NCBI GenBank assembly: GCA_003550305.1
Contig: QKYT01000032.1
Coordinates: 1 to 54,367 of the forward strand
Reading direction: 5' to 3'
DNA length: 54,367 bases
Source of the DNA: Glomus cerebriforme
Lineage: Eukaryota > Glomeromycota > Glomeromycetes > Glomerales > Glomeraceae
The notes below the pieces were generated by a model, which saw only the letters and a list, made by a program, of their open reading frames with translations, was not told the origin of the DNA and did not search any database. A program made the translations under genes and the position numbers. This document shows, in pieces, positions 1-10,666 of the stretch (position 1 is its first letter; the number at the start of each line of letters is the position of its first letter).

Positions 1-509
1 TTTTTTTTAAATAAATAAACCTTTTAAAATATATACAAATTTATATTTTATAAATTGTTTCTTATTGACATTAATTCCAATTTTGAATTAAAAATGCTTA
101 AATATCAATTTATATTTATTTATAAAAAGTAATCGTACAATTTTTATAAATCTGTTTATATAAAATGTGATCANATATTTGGTATTGTGCAATGAAATCA
201 TTCTTATAACGAAGGACTGATCAGTTCNGANGNCAACTTTGTTATATCGAGGNGTGCTGTAATAAATTAAAGATCTTTNGACTTTGATTCAACTCAATTG
301 ACCCAAACTTATTCAGAGATCTAATTAATACAAGTTTTTTACAAAAAAAATTGGTAAATCATTTCAGTTTTTAGTATTTATTGACTGGTATCAGTTTGGT
401 CAAAAACTGAACTGAATGTTTCAGTAAATTACTGATACCGATACTGATAATTTCAGTTTGGTATCAGTTTTGGCAAATACTGAACTGAACCAAACCAATC
501 GGAGCCCTA
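1..509. repeat. AT-rich edge and hAT-like repeat end
   Basis: No gene seen. The first 300 bases are AT-rich and hold several N calls. From about 360 to 509 the sequence repeats CAGTTT, GGTATCAG and ACTGAACTGAACC motifs in both orientations and ends ...CCAATCGGAGCCCTAG. Read on the minus strand this end starts CTAGGGCTCCGATTGGTTTG, which resembles hAT-type termini (TAGGG followed by GGTT-rich DNA). The join to the following array near 509 truncates that array relative to its second copy at 49670-54168. The hAT label is an inference from the terminus only. Confidence 0.4.
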
Positions 510-2838
510 GCTTGGATTATGAAAGGTAAGTTGAGTGTGGAGATTTTTTGGTTTATTTTTGTCTTTAGAATGTCACTAACATTCCATTTGCTTTGTTTCT
601 ATAGGGAACTGAATTTCAGCTTGAAGGTAAGTTAAGAGGAGGGGATTTCATTTTTTTTTTATCTTTAGAACATCACTAATATTCCTTTTACTTCATTTCT
701 TTAGAGGAAGCCTTCCTGGATCTGGATTTTAGCTTAGGTAAGTTGGGAATGGAGATTTTGGATTTTTTTTTGTCTTTGGAACATTATTAACGTTCCTTTT
801 TGTATTTTTTCTTTAGGGAATGTCTTCCTGAACTTGGACTCCAATTTGGATCATGAAAATAAGTTGAAATGTTGTGTTTTTGGGGGATTCATTTTCTTTG
901 TTTTTGAAACATCATTAATGCTTCTTTTTGTATTTTTTCTTTAGAAGAAGCCTTTTTGGATCTAGACTTCAGCTTGGACTATGAAAGGTAAGTTGGGAGG
1001 TGGTGTTTATTTTTTTTTCTGTCTTTAAAATGTCATTAACGTTTCTTTTACTTCTTTTCTTTAGAAGAAACCTTTCTGGACCTGGATTTTGGCTTAGGTA
1101 AGTTGAAAATGGAGATTTTGGGATTTTTTAGATTTTTTTTTTGTCTTTGGAACGTTATTAACGTTCCTTTTTGTATTATTTCTTTAGGGTACGTCTTCCT
1201 GGATTTGGACTTTGATTTTGATCATGAAAGTAAGTTGAAAGGTTGTGTTTTTAGGGTTCTTTTTCTTTATCTTTAGAATATTATTAACGCTCCTTTTTTG
1301 CATTTTTTCTTTAGGAGAAGCCTTTCTAGACCTAAACTTCAGCTTGGACTATAAAAGGTAAGTTGGGAGGTAATGTTTGTTTTTTTTTCTATCTTTAAAA
1401 TATCATTAACATTCCTTTTACTTTTTTTCTTTAGGGGAAGCCTTTCTGGACCTGAATTTTAGCTTAGGTAAGTTAGGAATGGAGATTTTGGGATTTTTTT
1501 GGATTTTTTTTGTCTTTGGAACATTATTAATGTTTCTTTTTGTATTTTTTCTTTAGGTGACACTTTCTGGACTTGAACTTTGATTTGGATCATGAAAGTA
1601 AGTTAGGAGGTTGTGTTTTTCAGGTTTTTCTTTTTCTTTATTTTTGGAACATCATTAATACTCCTTTTTGCATTTTTTTTTTTAAGGAAAGCCTTTCTGG
1701 ACCTGGACTTCAGCTTGGACTATGAAAGGTAAGTTGGGAGGTAGTGATTATTTTTTTTCTGTCTTTGGAACATCATTAACATTTCTTTTACTTCTTTTCT
1801 TTAGGAGAAGCCTTTCTGGATCTGGATTTCAGCTTAGGTAAGTAAGGAATGAAGATTTTGGGAGTTTTTTGGATTTTTTTTTTGTCTTTGGAACGTTATT
1901 AATATTTCTTTTTGTATTTTTTCTTTAGGGGACGCCTTTCTGGACTTGGACTTCAATTTGGATCATGAAAGTAAGTTGGGAGGTTGTGCTTTTCAGGGTT
2001 TTCTTTTTCTTTGTTTTTGAAACATCATTAACGTTTCTTTTTGCCATTTTTTCTTTAGGGAAGCCTTTTTGGATCTGGACTTCAGCTTGGATCATAAAGG
2101 TAAGTTGGGAGATAGTATTTATTTTTTTTCTGTTTTTGGAATGTTATTAACGTTCCTTTTGCATTTTTTCTTTAGGTGACAGATAATCAGATTGATCGAA
2201 TATTTATTGAACCATCTGGTCAATCCAGTGGTACAAACAGATCAATCTGAATCTAGTCATTTTTTAGATGGATAACTGGATATAGCATACCTCTAGAAAA
2301 CGGCCTTGGGAATTTAGGTGAGTTGGGATTTTTTAAAATGGGTTTTAAGAAATGTAAATATAACCCACTAATGTTTTTTTTTTCCTTTAATTTTGTAGGA
2401 AACCTAAAAATCTTATTTTGAAAGGTAATTATGGGTGGGAAGTTGTTTTTAATTTATTTTTTTTGTAGATACTACTTTAATCTCATGTTGGTGCTTAATT
2501 TGCTATTATAATGGTGCTTTAATTTTGTGATGGTATTTAATTTCTTAATATTGCTTAATTCTGTAATGGTGTTTAATTCTAGTTCTCTTTACTTTTATTA
2601 TTATGAACTTTTATTTTTATTTCTGTTTTCATCTCTGTCCTTTATTTTATATATAATAAAAGCTTGTATAATTTTTTATTAAAGAAATGATTGTGATAAA
2701 TAAAATAAATAAAATTGGCCAATAAAATTATTAATAAAGGATAAAAATTTGTAGTAAAATATTTGGCCAATCAAATTCGATTAAAATCACGTGATTTAGG
2801 GATGCGTTGTAATGCGAAGGCATATAAATTTTAAACCC
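510..2838 (+). mobile_element. TIR element with intron-module array, copy A (5' truncated)
   Basis: This is homologous along its length to 49670-54168 once the 2.6-kb insertion there is removed. It holds a tandem array (511-2175), then a spacer with the inverted 10-mers CAGATTGATC and GATCAATCTG (about 2187-2250), then AT-rich DNA. Its right end contains ATCACGTGAT and GGATGCGTTGTAATGC. Copy B has the matching inverted end on its left side, so the family is a non-autonomous TIR element. Copy A lacks that left terminus; at about 509 it is replaced by unrelated repeat DNA. No transposase is encoded. It matters mainly because it preserves the empty site (about 2278-2285) for the MULE inserted in copy B. 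Confidence 0.75.
511..2175 (+). repeat. Higher-order tandem array of intron-like modules (A)
   Basis: Fourteen modules of about 100-133 bp each hold an exon-like core (GCCTTTCTGGACCTGG...), a 5' splice-site match (GTAAGT), a spacer with the dyad GGAACGTTATTAACGTTCC or decayed forms, a T-rich tract and an acceptor (CTTTAG or CTATAG). The GT of the donors lies near 526, 627, 738, 988, 1098, 1230, 1358, 1468, 1598, 1729, 1838, 1971 and 2100; one module near 859 has AT in place of GT. From 988 the modules follow an A-B-C order with a period of 370-371 bp. Exon-like cores are about 43, 33 and 42 nt. Whether it is transcribed or spliced cannot be told from sequence. Confidence 0.85.
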
Positions 2839-3096
2839 TTATTTTATCATAATTTATAATTTCTTCTGCTATTAATATGTTAAATTCATATTTAACTAAA
2901 ATTACTTTTTTAAATTTATAAGTTTAAAAAATTCAAAATTAAAATTAGTTTAAATTAGTTTAGAAAATTTTTAAATTAAAACTTTTAAAATTTTAAAATT
3001 AATTTAAAATTTCTAACCTATTTTCAAAACTTTTAAACTATAATTCAGGTTAGATTTATAGTATTAGATAAAATTACAAAAGATTAAATTAATATA
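2839..3096. other. AT-rich spacer between repeats
   Basis: Nothing gene-like is seen. The stretch is short runs of TTTAAA/AATTTT repeating every 10-25 bases, probably decayed repeat DNA. It ends in TAATATA (3090-3096), which recurs directly after the next element at 5825-5831. Confidence 0.5.
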
Positions 3097-5824
3097 GTGG
3101 GTTTGTTTTTTATCACACCTGTGATATGTCACATGGTTATGTTAACTGAATTTTTATTGGCTAAAATTTTTTGTTACACTTGTTTTCACTGGTCAAAAAC
3201 TGATCTATCTTACACAGATATCTTATAAATATCGGATACCCAAAATGCAGAAATCTGCTATACATCAGGTACCCAATATGTATACTATAGAATTAAAAAA
3301 TACAATATATTAATTATCTCGCTATCCAGTGATCATAAAATGATGAAATATAGCTCATTCGATTCGCCTCACTGAGACGTATCGAATGGTACTAATATCG
3401 CATTTCTAGGTTTGATAGATGCTGAGATATTCGATAAATTGTAAAAAAATAAACAAAAAATGCAATATCTTGATATCTATCGCACCTAGAAATGCGAAAT
3501 TAGTACCATTCGATACGTCTCAGTGAGGCGAATCGAATGAGCTATATTTCATTATTTTATGATCACTGGATAGGAGATAATTAATATATTGTATTTTTTA
3601 ATTCTATAGTATACATATTGGGTACCCAATGTATAGCAGATTTTCTGCATTTTGGGTACCCGATATTTATAAGATATCTGTAAGATATCTGTAAGATAGA
3701 TCAGTTTTTGACCAGTATTTGTAACACATTAAAATCACGAAATCTTTTTTATATAATTGTTTTTTTTTCTTTTATATTTTTTTTTACTACTTTGAACTTT
3801 GAAATAGGTTTGTTTTTTATTGAAACTTTTTTCCAAATATATATTAAACCTATACATTTCTATTTTTATAAGATTAGCTGTAATATTCATGGAGAAAATC
3901 ACATTTTTTATAACAATACTAATTTTTGAACTTTTTATTTTTTGTTTACTAATGTTAGGGCATAATTTCACACCTTTAGACAAAGCAAATTGACTTCCTT
4001 TATTAATTAAAAGTTGTTCAGTGGATCCGAAACTGATAGGATCTCAATTTTCATGAAGGTACAGTTAATACTTATAGAGTTATTTATGGTTTTCATAATG
4101 GTACTAATTTACAAATTTTATTTTTTTATTTTGTAACTTCAGAGCATATTTTGAGTACTTTGGTCGAAGCAAATCGACTTTTTTTATTAATTGAAAGTTG
4201 TTTAGCGAGTCCGAAACTATTAGGATCTTAATTTTCATGAAGATACAGTTAATATTTATGGAGTTATTCATAGTTTTCATAATGGTACTAACTTATGAAT
4301 TTTATATTTTTTTCATTTTGTAACTTCAGAGCATATTTTGTGTACTTTGGTCAAAGCAAATCAACTTTCTTTATTAATTGAAAGTTGTTCAGCAGATCCG
4401 AAACTGCTAGGATCTCAATTTTTATGAAGGTATAGTTTACTTATGGAGTTATTTGCATTTTTCATAATGGTACTAACTCATGAATTTTATTTTTTTTCAT
4501 TCTGGAACTTCAGAGTGTATTTTAAGCATTTTCTGCTTAAGTAAAGTTGTTTTTTAAAACTACTTGTATCTTAACTTCTCTTTCTTTCATCCCTTGTATT
4601 TCTACATGTTTCTAACTTTATTAGAATTATTATACAATCTTTTAATTTTAAAATATCACTCTTAAATCATTATTAATATTTCTTTTTAATGTTTTGTATT
4701 TAAATTTTGGGATTTAACCATCTTAATAAAAAAGTTTGTTTAATGTATTCAAAAAATTCAATAAATTACATTTTTTTAAGTATAATTTAGAATGCTTAAA
4801 CATTGTGAAGCTAAATAAATATGGTATAAAATAAATAATTTAAAAGTTAATACTATTATAAAAAATGTGAATAACTTCATAATTATTAATTATACCTTTA
4901 TGAAAATTGAGATCTTAGCAGTTTCGGATCTGCTGAACAACTTTTAATTAACAAAGAAAGTCGATTTACATTGATAAAAGTACTCAAATTACACTCTGAA
5001 GTTACAAAATAGAAAAAAATATAAAATTCATGAGTTAGTACCATTATGAAATCCATGAATAACTCCACAAGTATTAATTGTACCTTCATGAAAATTAAGA
5101 TCCTAGCATTTCGAACTCGTTGAACAACTTTCAATTAATAAAGAAAGTCGATTTGCTTTGACCAAAGTACTCGAAATACACTCTGAAGTTACAAAACAGA
5201 AAAAATAAAATTTATGAGTCAATACCATTATGAAAACCATAAATAACTCCACAAGTATTAACTGTATTATCATGAAAATTGAGATGCTAGCAGTTTCGGA
5301 TCCGCTGAACAACATTTGATTAATAAAAGAAGTCGATTTGCTTTGACCAAAGTACTCAAAATATGCTCTGAAGTTACAAACCAGAAAAAATATAAAATTC
5401 ATGAGTTAGTACTATTATGAAAAATGTGAACAACTCCATAAATATTAACTATACCTTCATAAAAATTGAGATCCTAGCAGTTTTGGACTCACTGAACAAC
5501 TTTTAATTAATAAAGGAAGTCAATTTACTTTGTCCAAAGAGGTAAAATTATGCCCTAATGTTAGTAAACAAAAAAATAAAAAGTTCAAAAATTAGTACTT
5601 TTTCCATGAATATTATAGCTAATCTAGGTTTAATATATATTTGGAAAAAAGTTTCAATAAAAAACAAAACTAAAGTTTAAAGTAGTAAAAAAAAAATATA
5701 AATGAAAAAAAAAATAAATGATTTTAATATGTTATAAAACAAGTGTGACAAAAAATTTTAGCCAATAAAAATCCAGTGGTGTAATCTATGTGACATATTG
5801 CAGGTGCGATAAAAAACAAACCCC
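3097..5824. mobile_element. Giant foldback element with 8-bp-class target duplication
   Basis: The ends are inverted repeats (GTGGGTTTGTTTTTTATC on the left, the matching inverse at the right) flanked by TAATATA at 3090-3096 and 5825-5831. If one mismatched base is allowed this is an 8-bp duplication, as hAT elements make. Nearly the whole element is one inverted repeat: the left arm runs from 3097 to about 4530 and the right arm from about 4895 to 5824, around a central loop of about 350 bp. Each arm has an outer segment of about 100 bp, an AT-rich stretch and about three direct copies of a 180-190-bp unit containing GATCCGAAACTG and CATAATGGTACTAA. The left arm alone contains a 529-bp palindrome. 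The small open frames inside are repeat artefacts, and no transposase is seen. Confidence 0.8.
3188..3716. mobile_element. 529-bp near-perfect palindrome (foldback MITE)
   Basis: It starts ACTGGTCAAAAACTGATC and ends with the inverse. The arms can be followed inward through TACCCAATATG, GATCAATAA-type segments and GAATCGAATGAGC to a loop of a few tens of bases near 3445-3475. The corresponding point in the right arm of the host element (about 5735) has no insertion, so this is a later insertion into the left arm. No clear target duplication was found. It encodes nothing. As RNA or single-stranded DNA it would form a hairpin of about 250 bp. Confidence 0.85.
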
Positions 5825-5831
5825 TAATATA

Positions 5832-6392
5832 ATTATATAAACTAAAAATTATTGTAATTGTTTAATAGATATAGAAATATTCAGATATATTAAGTAACAT
5901 GAATATTAATATTTTATATATAATAGATAAAAAACATAATTTAAACTAAAAGGTTAGAAATTAGTTTAGAAGTTTAAAATTAGTTTGAAATTAGTTTAGA
6001 AATTCAAAACTAGTTTAGAAAATAACTATGAGTTTAGAAGAATAATCTTAATTAAATTAATATATTTTATTAGAAAAAGAAAATGATAAAAGAGATAAAA
6101 AATTTTTACATAAAAAAATATAAAATGATAATATATTTTTATCATATATTATGTGATTAAAAAGAAATATGAAAAGGAATATATAAACTTACATATTATT
6201 AATGGATTAAGAATAATATATTTGCAATTATAATTATACTTTTAAATCCAATTATCAAATATAGTAAAATATAAAAAAATGTAAATCAGATTATAAATAC
6301 TTATATTAATTTTAGCAATTATACAAATAATTTATAATAAGAGATTATTTATTACTATTTATCTTTATTATTTAATTTATTTCAAACTTTAA
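5832..6392. other. AT-rich intergenic, downstream of TAD3
   Basis: Nothing gene-like is seen. The stretch is AT-rich with AGTTTAGAA-type short repeats around 5950-6030, resembling those at 2900-3060 in inverse orientation. It separates the left repeat block from the gene island and probably includes the TAD3 3' untranslated region. Confidence 0.4.
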
Positions 6393-7737
6393 TTAACAAT
6401 CAATTAATAAAGTATCAATTTTATGTTGTAAAAGTCCTTTAAATGATTTAAAATGGTGATTAAGTGAATTATGAGTATGAATTTTATAACAAGAACCTAA
6501 GCCACCTGATACTGTATTTGAACAACCATAAAATACTTTACCAATCCTTGAATGTACAAGTGCCATTGAACACCTAATAAAAAAAGAATATTACTAAATT
6601 TTAAAAGATTTGCTTAAGATATACAAAATAACTTACATTATACATGGCTCATGAGTAATAAATATATCATATCCTTTACATAAGTATACAAGTTTACTAT
6701 TACTATTATCTTTATCTCTTTGTTGAGAAGAAAAATCTTCTTCATTAAAATATATTACTGCATTATCAACTTTGCTTTTTTGAAAATTTTTAATTTTGTT
6801 TGATTTTTTCATATAATTTAATTTTTCCAAAGAAGCTATATTATTTATACAATTTAATATAGCATGATTAAGTGGATTTTTTGTTGAATTACGGGTATCA
6901 AAAGATTCTGATAATATAACATTTTTTTTGGGATCAATTATTATACATCCAACAGGTATTTCTCCTTGTAATTTCGCTTGAATAGATAATTGAATAGCCT
7001 TTTCCATGTATTGTTTTATATTTTCTATTTCTTTTAAAGTAAAATTTAATTCCCTATATTTGATTAAGTAAAGTAAATATATTATTTTAAGTAAATTTAA
7101 ACATATTAATATGACTTACTTTTTGAAATCTTCATGAAAATTTATTGGCCATAAATTTCTCCATTCATCAAATTGATCACGTGTAATAGCAGGATATTTG
7201 CATACTTGTTGTATACGTGGTTTAAGTATTGAACCAAAATTATAATTGTTTATTAATGTTATTAATTCCGTGATGGTAATTGATTCAACCAAGCATATCA
7301 ATACTGTTAATTTAAATCCTATTATTGTTTAAACTTGATTATTAAAAGGTGAGTAAGTACTTGAAATGATATTTTGTTAATTTCTTTACCTTTATCATAA
7401 GAAGTTTTCTTGATTCTTTTAACATGATCTAAAATTTCGTTACGGGGACAATACTTTTCTATAAATCTTAAATTAACAAATTAACATTAATTACACTTTT
7501 TATGTTCAATACTTACAGTATATACAAAAATTTGAATAATTTACTTTATAATTCGTTCAGTTTCCTTTGGCTCCACATCACTTACATAAACATCAACTAT
7601 TATTTTTAAATCATACTATAATTAATATTATGTCAGTTGTAAAGAAAAAAAAACAATAATTCAAACAATATACCTGTTTCTAAACTTCTACTTTCTTCAT
7701 CTGATAACACATATTTAAATGGTAAATTTTGATCCAT
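6393..7737 (-). CDS. TAD3: tRNA adenosine deaminase, non-catalytic subunit Tad3/ADAT3
   Basis: Six exons on the minus strand: 7737-7674, 7596-7545, 7466-7390, 7318-7120, 7053-6637, 6573-6393. They join in phase to give 329 residues (yeast Tad3 is about 322). The N-terminal half carries the Tad3-type stretch WRNLWPINFHEDF. The C-terminal half is a cytidine/deoxycytidylate deaminase fold with His194 and the zinc cysteines Cys268 and Cys271 in PCIMC. The catalytic Glu of the HAE motif is replaced (H-A-I), which is diagnostic of the structural partner of Tad2. The family's Tad2-Tad3 heterodimer converts A34 to inosine in tRNA anticodons. The neighbour RPB4 is on the same strand 529 bp upstream and probably independent. 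Confidence 0.9.
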
Positions 7738-8266
7738 GATGATTGTTATTTGGAGAATCGAATATAAAATTAATAACTGAAACATGACAAATTAAGAAAT
7801 TACTTAGTAATGAATATAATTTAAAACTTATATAATTTAATACCTACTAAATAACTACAAGATCAGTTAATAAATAAAGAGGTGGATGGTTAGAATTGAA
7901 GAATCAAATTTGAATCAAATATAATATCACTTATTAGGTAAATTATGATTTTTATTATATACGCGAGAGCCAATTTCAAGATAAAACTGATTTTTTTAAG
8001 ATCTGCATAAAAACGAAAAAAATCATGAACTAATCACGTGATTTATAAATTGAATTTATGTTTTTTAGGATATTGGTATTATACAGAAACAGAAAACTTC
8101 AAATTATCGAAATTATCGTATTCCATCAACATACATTTGTGATTTATTTTTTAGAATAAATTTGGTTTAAAACCCACTACAGTGGTCTTAAGCATGAAAC
8201 TTCTAAATGTCCTAAAATGAACTAATTACAGTATCTATTGAAGAAAGTACCTTCGAATCATCTTTC
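7738..8266. other. Intergenic region upstream of TAD3
   Basis: AT-rich; holds the TAD3 promoter and the RPB4 3' end. An ATCACGTGAT palindrome lies at 8033-8042. No gene is seen. Confidence 0.4.
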
Positions 8267-8997
8267 TTAACTTTGATATTTTTTCAGCGCCGAAATATCA
8301 TCAAGCATGGCACGAATTTCCTCATCACTTCTTTTAGCTAAGCTTTTAATTATAAAAATACATATAAGCATTGAGACTGAATGAATATCATTTTTGATTA
8401 TTATTTTCTTACCTTGGTATTAACGATTTCGCTTCATCTATTTCTTCGCAAACTAGATTTGCCAACTGAGCTAATTCATATTTGTGAAGCTTATGTCTCA
8501 TTAAAGTTCTACAGTTCGAACAATAATTAACTTAACAAATAAATCAAAATAAGTTAATAAAAAATGCTGTATTATTTTACTTGCTTTCGAAGTTCACGAA
8601 CTGATTCATCATTATGAAATCTTGTAAATGTATTGACTAATTCCTCGGTTTTTCTGTATACGCTGATAATTTAATTAAGGAAGTGTGTATGTATATTATA
8701 TATGATGCAAGCAACATAAATCGCCAAATAAATTAATAAATTAAATAACTAACTTATTATTCTTTTGAGACTCTGGTATTTTTTCTAGTAAGAGCGATAC
8801 TTCAGAAATAAATAAAAACTCCTCGTCCTCAAAATCTGATTGAAAATTTAGTCAATTGTTAACTTTTTATTTTAAAGAAAATGAAAGTCGCATCTATATT
8901 AATGTAACAAACCTTCGCCAAATTTCAACTTTGCAGCATCCTCTTCTTCTTGAGGAGCTTTACGTGAACGATGAATAATTGGAGCATGATGAGACAT
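8267..8997 (-). CDS. RPB4: RNA polymerase II subunit Rpb4
   Basis: Five exons: 8997-8913, 8835-8754, 8662-8585, 8508-8413, 8342-8267, giving 138 residues (fission yeast about 135, human about 142). The early stretch EEEDAAKLKFGE, the central KLHKYELAQLANL and the terminal DDISALKKYQ are the family's hallmarks. Rpb4 pairs with Rpb7 to form the stalk of Pol II. The third intron (8509-8584) only keeps the frame if its donor is GC (AA|GCAAGT); using the GT three bases later breaks the frame and adds a residue compared with human Rpb4. Transcribed divergently from TRM7, with 136 bp between the start codons. Confidence 0.9.
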
Positions 8998-9133
8998 ATT
9001 AAAGGTATAAATATTTTGACTAAATTTTGACCATTATTAATGATCGACACGATAATTCAAGTACAAGTTCGGCCAATGATAATTTTTCCTAAATAAATCT
9101 GGAACGACAAATCTTCCTTTCTCAAAGAATTAA
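8998..9133. promoter_or_regulatory. Bidirectional promoter RPB4/TRM7
   Basis: 136 bp separate two divergent start codons, so both core promoters must lie here or in the 5' exons. A CCAAT pentamer is at 9073-9077 on the plus strand. No TATA box stands out. Confidence 0.5.
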
Positions 9134-10557
9134 ATGGGGAAATCATCAAAAGATAAACGTGATATTTATTATAGGTTAGCTAAAGAACAAGGTTGGAGAG
9201 CTAGAAGCGCATTCAAATTACTTCAAATCGATGAAGAATTTAACATATTTGAAGGTAATAATTTGGTTAAGCGTAAAAAAAAAAAAAAAAAATTTAAAAA
9301 AAATTTTTATAATAGGAATTCAACGGGCAGTTGATTTATGTGCTGCTCCTGGCAGCTGGTCTCAAGTATTGACAAAAAAATTAAAGTATGTTATTGAGAT
9401 GGTTTAATTTTTAAAGGATTATGTTTCAATGGTTAATTGCAATTATTATAGTGAAAATCGACCCAAAGATGCACCGCCACCAAAAATTGTTGCTGTAGAC
9501 CTACAAGCAATGGTAAATTTTTACAGACATCCAAATCTTTATTGATATAAACTGACACAGTAAATCAGTAAACCTTCTTGCTAAGGCACCTCTTGAAGGT
9601 GTTATTCAAATTCAAGGCGATATTACAAAACTATCAACGGCAGAACAAATTATTTCATATTTTGAAGGAGAATTAGCAGATCTTATAGTATGTGATGGTG
9701 CACCAGACGGTATCTAATCGAAAAACTTCTTTATCATATTTATAAATAATTAAAATAATTAAATAATTTCTAAGTATGAATAGTAACTGGACTGCATGAT
9801 ATGGATGAATATATTCAAGCACAATTATTATTATCGGCGTTAAATATTACGACAAATATTTTACATCCAGGAGGAACTTTTATAGCAAAAATATTTCGTG
9901 GTAAAGATGTTACTTTATTATATTCTCAACTTAAAATTTTTTTTCCAGTTGTTACTTGTAGCAAACCTAGAAGTTCAAGAAATTCAAGTATAGGTATTAT
10001 AGATTTCACTTTATGAATTAATTTTTTGGGTATTAATTAAATATTTAATTACTTGAATTTCTTTAGAAGCGTTTGTTGTATGTCAAAATTATACACCTCC
10101 AAAAGATTATGTCCCAACAATGATCAATCCTTTACTTGATTTATCATATGGTTTGTATTTATTATAATTTGACATAATGCATTATTTACATTATTAATGC
10201 GTTTTAATATTATAGAACAAAATGAACTTTTGGGACCAAATCGTGTAATAGTTCCATTTATCTCTTGTGGTGATCTAAGGTAACTTAACTTTTCGTTCAT
10301 GAAAGTTTATATTAATCAGCAGGTTCACCATATTGTTTCAATTAGCGGATTCGATTCAGATATGACATATCCACTTGAAGTATGTAATATTTATTAATTT
10401 AAATAGGCTCAAAATTTTTTATTAATATAATTAACTCTAAAATAATTTTTCTTTTATAAAGAAAAAGAGTTTAGACCCATTACAGCCTCCAATAAATGCA
10501 CCTTATCGTACTGCAATTACTTTAAAGCAACAAAATTTTTATAATAAAGTTCCGTAA
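9134..10557 (+). CDS. TRM7: tRNA 2'-O-methyltransferase Trm7/FTSJ1
   Basis: Nine exons: 9134-9254, 9316-9385, 9452-9512, 9586-9709, 9784-9993, 10067-10150, 10216-10279, 10346-10379, 10462-10557, giving 287 residues. The FtsJ/RrmJ fold is clear: SAM motif [14 protein letters not shown] (about 46-59), VCDGAPDVTG and FIAKIFRG. The K-D-K-E catalytic tetrad reads Lys28, Asp121, Lys161 and Glu196. The family methylates riboses 32 and 34 of the anticodon loop of tRNAPhe, tRNATrp and tRNALeu with partners Trm732 and Trm734. The N-terminal [21 protein letters not shown] matches cytoplasmic Trm7 rather than nucleolar Spb1 or mitochondrial Mrm2. Its stop lies 109 bp from that of the convergent SEC6. Confidence 0.93.
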
Positions 10558-10666
10558 TAGAATTATATTGAAAGAAAAAAAAAACAAAAAAAAATTAAAA
10601 GAGAATTTCTAATATAAATATTAGTACTATAAATAAATTAGTAGTAAAATTATTTTAATTAATTAT

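Noticed and set aside
4898..5402. Minus-strand open frames of 78 and 99 residues
   Set aside because: They repeat the same 180-bp unit of the foldback element and have no independent coding character.
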